Positions 1 to 4,957 of a stretch of 5,142 nt of DNA are shown piece after piece. The notes beneath the pieces are model-generated. The model made no database searches and was not told where the DNA came from. It saw nothing but the letters and a program-made list of their open reading frames with translations. Source of the DNA: an uncultured Clostridia bacterium (GTDB taxonomy: Bacteria; Bacillota; Clostridia; Christensenellales; Borkfalkiaceae); assembly GCA_947629735.1 (NCBI GenBank), contig CANREX010000105.1:1-5142 (forward strand). The letters run 5' to 3'. Position 1 is the stretch's first letter, and every line of letters begins with the position of its first letter. Made by a program: the position numbers and the translations under genes.

Positions 1-833
1 GCGCCCTCTATCCCGTCCTCGACGAGGTTTATGAACTCATCGCGCAGGGCAGTCACCTTGGCGTTGTTTTTCTCCCTGTTTTCCTCGGCTTCCTTCAAGG
101 CGTACGCGCAGCCGACCGCGCCCGCGACATAGGTTGTGCCGCCCCGCCTGCCCCTTTCCTGCATGCCGCCTGAAATCAAGCGGGAAAAGCGCGAACCGCC
201 CCGCATATACAGTCCGCCGAAGCCCTTCGGACCGTAAAATTTGTGCGCGGAAAAGCCGATTCCGTCCGCGGGAAAGCGCGAAAAGGGCAAAACGCCCGCC
301 GTCTGAACGCAGTCGCAGTAAAAAAACACGCCCGTGCGGCGGCACTCTTCATAAATTTTCTCTATTGGTTGAATGACGCCCACCTCGTTATTGGCGGACA
401 TCACCGCGGCGAAAACCGTGTCCGAGCGGAGTGCGGCGGCTATCTCTTGCGGCTGAATTACGCCCTTTTCGTCGGGCGGGACGAAGTCAACCTCCCACCC
501 CTGCGCCCGCATGTCGCGCGCGCTTTCGATAAGCGCGTGGTGCTCTATCGCGGAGACGACCGCATGCCTGCCGCGACCCGAATTTGCAAGGCACACGCCC
601 TTTAACGCCGTGTTGCCCGCTTCCGTTCCGCCGGAAGTGAAATAAATGTCCGCAGAGGGCACGCCCAACACTGCCGCCATGTCGTCGCGGGCGGCGATAA
701 CCGCGTTCGCGGCTCTTTGCCCGAACGTGTGCTGGCTGTTGGGATTGCCGAAATTTTCGGTGAAGTATGGCGTCATCGCCCTTAACGCGCCCTCGGAAAG
801 GGGCGTCGTCGCGGCATGGTCGAGGTAAATCAT
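1..833 (-). CDS. Cysteine desulfurase, NifS/IscS family (C-terminus cut by window edge)
   Basis: This is a PLP-dependent (class V aminotransferase fold) enzyme that removes sulfur from L-cysteine, forming alanine and a protein-bound persulfide used for Fe-S clusters or tRNA thiolation. I translated 277 residues from the ATG at 833-831. They begin MIYLDHAATTPLS, the usual start of the family, so the start is firm. Family motifs in order are FGNPNSQHTFG (28-38), FTSGGTEAGN (65-74), the EHHA cofactor-stacking histidine region (97-100), the D174/Q177 pair in YCDCVQTAG, the Schiff-base Lys198 in SAHKFYGPKG, and SGGMQERGRRGGT (221-233). The frame is open to base 1. The catalytic-cysteine loop, expected near residue 325-330, and the C-terminus are missing, so I cannot say whether this is the NifS, IscS or another subgroup. 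There is no clear Shine-Dalgarno; the bases before ATG are A-rich (aagaaaaa). The gene follows the membrane-protein gene after 109 bases of repeated leader. Confidence 0.95.
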   Translation of the reverse strand, partial: MIYLDHAATTPLSEGALRAMTPYFTENFGNPNSQHTFGQRAANAVIAARDDMAAVLGVPSADIYFTSGGTEAGNTALKGVCLANSGRGRHAVVSAIEHHALIESARDMRAQGWEVDFVPPDEKGVIQPQEIAAALRSDTVFAAVMSANNEVGVIQPIEKIYEECRRTGVFFYCDCVQTAGVLPFSRFPADGIGFSAHKFYGPKGFGGLYMRGGSRFSRLISGGMQERGRRGGTTYVAGAVGCAYALKEAEENREKNNAKVTALRDEFINLVEDGIEG

Positions 834-847
834 TTTTTCTTAAATTT

Positions 848-941
848 ACAGCCCGTATGTCTTATGCGTTCGGGCTGTGCGATGTCTTATTATTTATTGC
901 CCGCAAGGGCTGTGTGATGTCCTTTATAATAGTTTTTGCGC
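848..941 (-). repeat. Degenerate 35-base tandem repeat with hairpins, in the desulfurase leader
   Basis: Two neighbouring plus-strand units, 872-906 and 907-941, begin GGGCTGTGCGATGTCTT and GGGCTGTGTGATGTCCTT and continue with similar AT-rich then GC-ending stretches. A third, partial echo (TATGTCTTATGCG) lies at 856-868. The arm ACAGCCCG (848-855) is a perfect 8-bp inverted match to CGGGCTGT (871-878), with a 15-base loop. A smaller stem, GCCC-GCAA-GGGC, lies at 899-910. Neither stem is followed by a U-run on either strand, so these are not ordinary intrinsic terminators. The block fills almost the whole spacer between the membrane-protein stop and the desulfurase start and would be its mRNA leader. 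Confidence 0.6.
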
Positions 942-942
942 T

Positions 943-1839
943 TTATTTCGTCTTTATCGCGTCGCGCAGGCTCAAAAACGCTTTGAGCTTAGCCTGTTTT
1001 TCAAGCAATTCCCTGCCGAGGCTCGTAGACGTGTTGCGGTTGTTCATCTTCACCCTGCGGCAGGCGATTACGAGCGAGCGCGCGCCGAAAACGCTGAAAA
1101 TGAGCGCGACGAACGCCAACGCGCCGAAAACGCACGTCAAGACGATGTACAGACCCGTCGGGACGGTGTACATTATGTCTGCAAAATACAGGCTGAGCAC
1201 GAAAAACGCTATCAAAATCAGGAATTCCCCGCCGAAAACCACAGCAGAAATCGTCATGTCGCGCTTGAATTTTACGGCGCGCTCCGCCTTTTTCTCCTCG
1301 TTTTCCTTGTTGAGAGAGGCGACTTCTTTGCGCAGAGCCGCGACGTTCTTTTCAATCTCGTCGCCCGTCTTGTCCGCAATTTCCCGCTTTTCCTGCGGCG
1401 AGCAATATTGCTTTATCCCCTCCGCGCTCTCAGCCGCCTTGGCGACAGACGAATAGTCGGTGAAATTGCGCGTGTAGGCGCGCACCCGCGACGAATAAAT
1501 TTCGCCGCAGCTTTCGTCGAGCTCTTCCGCCTCTTCGAGAAATTCCAGAGCCGTGGCGAATTTTTCCTCTTTGCAGTCGTTTACAGCGTCTTGGACGAGG
1601 GCACGCGCACGGGCGCACCGTTCTTCCCTCTCCTTTTGCTCCCTCTCGCGCTTTATAGCGTACTGTTCGGGGGTCAAAAGGGCGGCTTCTTCGTCCTGCT
1701 CTTCGTCCGCGACGAACGCTATGTCCTCCGCGGGCTCGTTGTTGTCGCCGCCGTCGCCGCTTGAAGTTTCGCCGTCTTTACCGTCGTTCAAGCGGTAATT
1801 TTTGTCTTTATCTTCGTCAATAAGTCTTTCTTCCGCCAT
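943..1839 (-). CDS. Acidic two-helix membrane protein with TPR-like and coiled-coil region, unknown function
   Basis: I do not recognise a named family. The 298-residue protein has a very acidic, low-complexity N-terminus (about 1-55, rich in Asp, Glu, Gly and Asn). A charged helical region (60-145) includes a stretch resembling one or two TPR-like helix pairs (about 79-125, with ALEFLEEAEELDES). A likely coiled coil follows (about 158-192, LRKEVASLNKENEEKK). Two hydrophobic helices (about 196-220 and 228-256) are joined by a short loop, and a basic C-terminal tail ends the protein. There is no signal peptide. By the positive-inside rule both ends are probably cytoplasmic, with a single hairpin in the membrane. 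The start at 1839 is supported by the Shine-Dalgarno GGGAGG (1851-1846), 6 bases before ATG. The gene begins inside the last codons of ispE and shares 23 bases with it, so the two are almost certainly cotranscribed and probably translationally coupled. A scaffold or stress role is possible but nothing here proves one. Confidence 0.85.
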   Translation of the reverse strand: MAEERLIDEDKDKNYRLNDGKDGETSSGDGGDNNEPAEDIAFVADEEQDEEAALLTPEQYAIKREREQKEREERCARARALVQDAVNDCKEEKFATALEFLEEAEELDESCGEIYSSRVRAYTRNFTDYSSVAKAAESAEGIKQYCSPQEKREIADKTGDEIEKNVAALRKEVASLNKENEEKKAERAVKFKRDMTISAVVFGGEFLILIAFFVLSLYFADIMYTVPTGLYIVLTCVFGALAFVALIFSVFGARSLVIACRRVKMNNRNTSTSLGRELLEKQAKLKAFLSLRDAIKTK

Positions 1840-2710
1840 TTTTATCCTCCCTTGCGGGTAGTTTAGTCTTTGTCATTATGAACTCGCACGAGCCTGAATA
1901 CCTGCTCTTTGCATACCGCAGAAAACTGTCGTTTTCAAAAATCGCGAACACCGCGCTGCCCGAGCCCGTCATTCCCACCCCGAAAGGGTCGAAAGCGGCA
2001 AGCTCCCGACAGGCTTTTTCCACGTCGGGGTTGAGCGCGCATGCGGGCGCGTAGAGCGAATTGCACAGCGCTTGCCCGAGGGCGCGTTTATCTGACGAAA
2101 AAATCGCGGCGCGGATATTTTGCATGAAGTCTCCCCTCTCCCGCACGTTCATTTCGTCGTATTTTTTGTAACATTCCGCCGTGGAGACGGGCGTTTTCGG
2201 CAGGAGTATGCCTATATCAAGGGGAAAGGAACTATCTATAAAGCTCACCTTTTCTCCCCTGCCGCCAATCTGCGCATAGCCGCCGTACAGCATATAGCCG
2301 CAGTCGCTCCCCAGCCCGTCCGCGAGCGCTTTCAGCTCCCAATCGGGCGTGCCGAAAAGCCTGCTCATCGCGCGCAGAACGCCCGAAATATCGGCGGAAG
2401 AGCCGCCGAGCCCCGCGCCCATGGGTATGTTTTTGCGTATGGAGATATCCACCCCGCAAGTATCGTATCTTTCAATGAACGCCCGAGCCGCCTTGACCGC
2501 GTTGTTGCTTTCAAAGGGGATTTGCTCGCTGCCCAAGCCGCTCATAGTCACGCCGACGAGCTTGTCCTTCTTGCGCTTTACGATTGAAATGACGTCGCAC
2601 AAGTCCACCGTGACCACTACGCTTTCCAGACTGTGATAGCCGTTATCTCTGCCCGTTATGCTCAGACCGAGGTTGATTTTCGCGTACGATTTGACCTTTG
2701 CATAGTCCAT
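1817..2710 (-). CDS. ispE: 4-diphosphocytidyl-2-C-methyl-D-erythritol kinase
   Basis: IspE phosphorylates CDP-methylerythritol at the 2-OH using ATP, the fourth step of the MEP route to isoprenoid precursors, in the cytosol. The 297-residue product has the GHMP-kinase layout: AKINLGL (10-16, Lys11 matching the catalytic lysine), the ATP-binding glycine loop PMGAGLGGSSAD (96-107), the region holding catalytic Asp136 (LGSDCGYMLYGG, 133-144), and the C-terminal GMTGSGSAVFAIFE (246-259). The frame is open further upstream to 2881, but the family begins only about 10 residues before the AKINL motif, so I choose the ATG at 2710-2708. No Shine-Dalgarno precedes it; a strong sigma-A promoter lies immediately upstream instead. 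Many homologues read GADVPF around the aspartate where this one reads GSDCGY, a divergence that keeps the aspartate. The stop (1819-1817) lies inside the downstream gene's start region. Confidence 0.95.
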   Translation of the reverse strand: MDYAKVKSYAKINLGLSITGRDNGYHSLESVVVTVDLCDVISIVKRKKDKLVGVTMSGLGSEQIPFESNNAVKAARAFIERYDTCGVDISIRKNIPMGAGLGGSSADISGVLRAMSRLFGTPDWELKALADGLGSDCGYMLYGGYAQIGGRGEKVSFIDSSFPLDIGILLPKTPVSTAECYKKYDEMNVRERGDFMQNIRAAIFSSDKRALGQALCNSLYAPACALNPDVEKACRELAAFDPFGVGMTGSGSAVFAIFENDSFLRYAKSRYSGSCEFIMTKTKLPAREDKNGGRKTY

Positions 2711-2716
2711 AGAAAA

Positions 2717-2745
2717 ATTATAACACATAAATCGCACGTTTTCAA
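2717..2745 (-). promoter_or_regulatory. Sigma-A promoter of ispE, predicted to give a leaderless mRNA
   Basis: On the minus strand a -35 box TTGAAA (2745-2740) is followed by exactly 17 bases and a perfect -10 TATAAT (2722-2717), preceded by TGT, the extended -10 form. Six bases separate the -10 from the A of the ispE ATG at 2710, so canonical spacing puts +1 on that A. No Shine-Dalgarno is present. The match is among the strongest promoter-like strings in the window. Confidence 0.8.
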
Positions 2746-2834
2746 TACCTGAAAATAAGAAATTGACAACTGCCTGCAATTTTGCCTGCCTATTTGCGGT
2801 TTGGCGGGGAAATGGGGCGTGCGGCGAAGGGCAG

Positions 2835-2880
2835 GCGGGTTGGAGACGAAGAGGCGCGCGGGTTGGAGACGAAAGGCGCA
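2835..2880. repeat. Two-copy 23-base G-rich tandem repeat
   Basis: Two adjacent copies share GCGGGTTGGAGACGAA exactly (starting at 2835 and 2858), then continue with near-identical AGGCGC endings offset by one base. A further GCGGGTT lies at 2894-2900. The repeat sits in the 320-base spacer 2711-3030 between ispE and the SPOCS gene. That spacer otherwise holds the ispE promoter, the SPOCS terminator and a purine-rich plus strand; I see no gene in it. Confidence 0.7.
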
Positions 2881-2924
2881 CGGGGAATACGGGGCGGGTT
2901 GCAAAAATTCAGCGGTGCGAAATA

Positions 2925-2970
2925 AAAGGAAAATAAAATATGGCGGGCGCATGCCCTACGGCGCGCCCGC
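2925..2970 (-). terminator. Intrinsic terminator after the SPOCS/LysM gene
   Basis: GCGGGCGC (2943-2950) pairs perfectly with GCGCCCGC (2963-2970). Three more pairs inside (2953-2955 with 2960-2962) follow a 2-base bulge and close a 4-base loop. On the minus strand the stem is followed by CATATTTTATTTTCCTTTTA, a broken T-rich tract. The plus-strand side lacks T's, so the terminator works in the minus direction. It lies about 60 bases past the SPOCS stop and separates that gene from the ispE unit. Confidence 0.75.
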
Positions 2971-3004
2971 GCAAATATAAACGCTGTGTTTATTGAAAAA
3001 TCAA

Positions 3005-3019
3005 GTAGACGTCACCCCG
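3005..3019. repeat. GACGTC-centred dispersed repeat, copy A (degenerate)
   Basis: GTAGACGTCACCCCG matches copies B and C (4623-4641, 4668-4685) at all but one position of this stretch and is in the same orientation. It lies just past the stop of the SPOCS gene. Unlike the other two copies it lacks the upstream GCGGG arm, so it does not form the same hairpin. Confidence 0.5.
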
Positions 3020-3030
3020 TTAAACGCATA

Positions 3031-4521
3031 TCAATTCCCGCTTCTGCCGCGGTAGACCAAAATTCTCTCCTTGCCGTTGAGGGGGAAGGTCAGCTCGGGG
3101 TTGCAAGCGAGGACGTCCGCGGGGTTTTTATCCAGCTTTTTGGATATCTCCCACAAGCCGTCGCCCGCCTCGGGCAGAAATACGGAGAGGGCGCACTCTT
3201 CCTTTACCTTCTTTTCCCCCTCTTCCACAGAACAGATATATCTGCACGCCCGCTTTTCGCGCACCGTCGCGCTTATTTTGAGCTGCGCTTCCACTTCCGC
3301 TTCGCCCTCGGCTTTAAGTCTTACGCTTACGCCGCTGACCGCCGCAGAAATCTGCACGCTCTGCCCCTTTTCCGCCACGCCGTTGAGCGTTACGGAGAAC
3401 GGCAGGTTGATTTCCGTGCCCTTTATCTCGCCGTTTTGCTCATAGACGAGCACCGCCGTGACGCTGCCTTCCGCCGCGCCCGTGCTTTCGATATACGCGC
3501 ACTCCGCCACGGGGAGAGCCGCCGCGAAGAATTTGCAGTCGTACCCCAACTTGCTCTTGCTCGCCGCCAAGCCGCTCACGCGCTCGGAATACACCTTGAT
3601 GTCCACGCACTTTTCGCAGGATTCTTCGGCAAAGCCGAGGGCGAGCAGGTTATCGCATGAGAATGCGTCCGAGGCGGCTTCAACCTGCTTTTCCGCGATA
3701 AATTCGCCGTTTATCGAGAGGTTGCAGACGAAATTCACCTCGCACTTGCCCCGCTCTTCGTTTACGGTGGCGGTTACGTTCAAGTCGGTTATCTCCGCGC
3801 ACGCCTCGGCGGGCATGCCCGCGCCCGCATCCTCGCAGGGGAGAGCGCAGCTGAACGGTATCACCCTTTCAAGGCACACGGGCGTCTGCTGCCTCATCGC
3901 GAAGAGCGAAAGGTAAATTTCGCCGCCCACTTTCACTTCGCCCGTGCCGCACTCCGCCGAGAGCACGACCGCTTTCGCCGAGGGTATAAGGATATCCACC
4001 ACGCTGTCCGCGTCGAAGTCGTCCTCCACTTCGCTCTCGCCGCCGAACGTCACGTTGGAACAGAACGCCTGCTTTTCGAGGTTCAAAAACACGCCCTCGG
4101 CTGCGGCGAGATAGGTCCGCTCCGCCCGCGCATAAACCGCAATATCCGCCGTGACGATGGCGGATATCACAAACGACGAGCCCTCCCGCCTGACGCTCGT
4201 CTTTTCACAGACCATATTGCATATCCCCGTCTGCGCCTGCGCGAGGCAGTCGTCGTCGACGTGGTGGGAAAATTCCGCGCCCTTCTGCATGCGGCAGAGT
4301 TTGCCCTGTTCGTCGGCGTAAACGAGCGTGAGCACGAGTTTTCCGCTGTAATTTGCCCTTCCGGAAGAAATTTCGCAGGAAACGCAGGATACCTGTGGAT
4401 AGATCGCTATAATTTCGTTTACCTCGCTCGGCTGGGGAAAGCGACATTCGGCTACGCTCTGTCCGCGCACCGTCTTGATAAGTGAAATATAACTTTCGGT
4501 ATTGATTACGGGTTTCAACAT
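3031..4521 (-). CDS. SipL-like spore coat/morphogenesis protein: SPOCS (DUF3794) domains plus C-terminal LysM
   Basis: The 496-residue protein has three successive regions resembling SPOCS (DUF3794) domains: about 33-130, 172-275 and 315-420. Each has beta-rich segments with the recurring G.(I/L).L.L.Y pattern, for example YSGKLVLTLVYAD and GSVTAVLVYEQNG. A LysM-type domain ends it (451-491: GDGLWEISKKL, then NPADVLACNPEL and a final ILVYR). This matches the architecture and approximate length of Clostridioides difficile SipL, a mother-cell protein that interacts with SpoIVA to build the coat on the forespore. The role here is inferred by homology. There is no signal peptide, as expected for a mother-cell cytosolic protein. 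GGAG lies 9 bases before the ATG at 4521. The protein contains 24 cysteines (4.8%), high for a cytosolic bacterial protein. Its position between veg and ispE agrees with the clostridial arrangement. Confidence 0.88.
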   Translation of the reverse strand: MLKPVINTESYISLIKTVRGQSVAECRFPQPSEVNEIIAIYPQVSCVSCEISSGRANYSGKLVLTLVYADEQGKLCRMQKGAEFSHHVDDDCLAQAQTGICNMVCEKTSVRREGSSFVISAIVTADIAVYARAERTYLAAAEGVFLNLEKQAFCSNVTFGGESEVEDDFDADSVVDILIPSAKAVVLSAECGTGEVKVGGEIYLSLFAMRQQTPVCLERVIPFSCALPCEDAGAGMPAEACAEITDLNVTATVNEERGKCEVNFVCNLSINGEFIAEKQVEAASDAFSCDNLLALGFAEESCEKCVDIKVYSERVSGLAASKSKLGYDCKFFAAALPVAECAYIESTGAAEGSVTAVLVYEQNGEIKGTEINLPFSVTLNGVAEKGQSVQISAAVSGVSVRLKAEGEAEVEAQLKISATVREKRACRYICSVEEGEKKVKEECALSVFLPEAGDGLWEISKKLDKNPADVLACNPELTFPLNGKERILVYRGRSGN

Positions 4522-4559
4522 AAGATAACGCTCCTTTTTTGTTTACAAGCTATCTTATG
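4519..4559 (-). promoter_or_regulatory. Hairpin burying the SPOCS gene start codon
   Basis: CATAAGATA and TATCTTATG at 4519-4527 and 4551-4559 are a perfect 9-bp inverted repeat. In minus-strand RNA the downstream arm ends in the AUG start codon. Three further pairs (GCU with AGC, the latter overlapping the Shine-Dalgarno GGAG) form across a 2-base bulge. The remaining loop is A-rich. A long transcript entering from upstream would therefore have its start codon and part of its ribosome binding site base-paired. Confidence 0.6.
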
Positions 4560-4580
4560 CCGCGAAATCCGAGTTTATGA
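4552..4580 (-). promoter_or_regulatory. Possible sigma-E-type promoter for the SPOCS gene
   Basis: On the minus strand TCATAAA (4580-4574) is followed after 14 bases by CATAAGAT (4559-4552). The Bacillus sigma-E consensus is approximately KMATATT, 14-15 bases, CATACANT; five of seven and six of eight positions fit, with correct spacing. Mother-cell sigma-E control is known for sipL in C. difficile. The predicted start is near 4545, giving a leader of about 24 bases that keeps the GGAG. It is a moderate match, not decisive. Confidence 0.4.
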
Positions 4581-4618
4581 TTGCATTGGCGCGGGCGGGT
4601 CGGAAAGCGCGTCGGCGG

Positions 4619-4641
4619 GCGGGTTGACGTCCACCCCGCTT
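4619..4641. repeat. GACGTC-centred hairpin repeat, copy B
   Basis: GTTGACGTCCACCCCGCTT (4623-4641) matches copy C apart from one inserted C. The GCGGG arm (4619-4623) pairs with CCCGC (4635-4639), with an extra T-A pair possible around a bulged C, leaving the GACGTC core in the loop. It lies in the spacer between veg and the SPOCS gene, just after a direct repeat of GCGGGCGGGT (4591-4600 and 4615-4624). Confidence 0.6.
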
Positions 4642-4659
4642 TTGCGGTTGGGTTTTTTT
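4636..4659 (+). terminator. Possible plus-strand terminator-like stem with T7 tract
   Basis: CCGC-TTTT-GCGG (4636-4647) can be extended by ACC with GGT (4633-4635 with 4651-4653) across an internal loop. A run of seven T's (4653-4659) follows on the plus strand. The polarity is opposite to all genes here. It could stop antisense transcription heading into veg, or be chance in a GC-rich spacer. Confidence 0.3.
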
Positions 4660-4660
4660 G

Positions 4661-4685
4661 GCGGACGGTTGACGTCACCCCGCTT
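4661..4685. repeat. GACGTC-centred hairpin repeat, copy C
   Basis: GTTGACGTCACCCCGCTT (4668-4685) contains the 8-base palindrome TGACGTCA. GCGG (4661-4664) pairs with CCGC (4680-4683) and GGT (4667-4669) with ACC (4677-4679), a bulged stem with the palindrome in its loop. It begins 45 bases after copy B in the same orientation and is about 25 bases past the veg stop. Confidence 0.6.
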
Positions 4686-4708
4686 ATAAAAATCGTGGGT
4701 TGCGGCGT

Positions 4709-4957
4709 TTAAGACGCGCCTTTCAGGGTTATGAACACCTTTCCGCACAAAATTTCCGCGTAAGAATAGGTGGTTTTGCCCAAAAAATTCTTGTCCGCGG
4801 GCTCTACGGTGAAAATCGAGGGGTAAATTCCCGACAGCGTGGCGTCGAAACTGACAAATTTGTTTCTGCCGAGGTTAAGCCTTACGCTTACGGGCTTGCT
4901 GTAACAATCTTCTATGCTGCGCTTTATGGACGCAATTGTCGTTCCCGGTTTAATCAT
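4709..4957 (-). CDS. veg: Veg family protein (DUF1021)
   Basis: Veg is a small conserved Firmicutes protein with a predicted SH3-like barrel. In Bacillus subtilis it is strongly expressed, lies near ispE, and has been linked to biofilm gene control and spore outgrowth; its biochemical activity is not settled. The 82-residue product is close to the 86-residue Bacillus protein. It carries the family's IKRSIED (11-17), a basic GRNK turn (30-33), GIYPSIF (43-49) and YSYAEIL (64-70). The ATG at 4957 is the only reasonable start, because an in-frame TGA lies about 18 bases upstream. No Shine-Dalgarno is visible; TATAAT directly abuts the ATG. The SPOCS gene follows after 187 bases. Confidence 0.92.
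   Translation of the reverse strand: MIKPGTTIASIKRSIEDCYSKPVSVRLNLGRNKFVSFDATLSGIYPSIFTVEPADKNFLGKTTYSYAEILCGKVFITLKGAS

Noticed and set aside
848..878. Intrinsic terminator between the membrane protein and the desulfurase
   Set aside because: The 8-bp stem is good but no U-run follows on either strand and the loop is 15 bases.
848..941. CRISPR array
   Set aside because: There are only two full units, which are adjacent and degenerate with no unique spacers, and no cas genes are visible.
877..1764. Long plus-strand open frame of 295 codons
   Set aside because: It is exactly antisense to the membrane-protein gene, which has a strong Shine-Dalgarno, coherent helices and an operon position. 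The plus-strand protein is compositionally odd, with no motif or ribosome binding site.
2711..2881. 57-residue N-terminal extension of ispE
   Set aside because: It would translate the promoter and G-rich spacer. IspE proteins begin about 10 residues before AKINL, and there is no Shine-Dalgarno for the upstream starts.
2986..3660. Plus-strand open frame of 224 codons across the SPOCS terminus
   Set aside because: It is Arg/Ala/Phe-rich with no recognisable domain and is antisense to the SPOCS/LysM gene, so it is a GC-rich shadow frame.
4669..4690. Plus-strand promoter TTGACG with TATAAA
   Set aside because: The spacer between the hexamers is only 10 bases, far from the usual 16-18, and no plus-strand gene follows.
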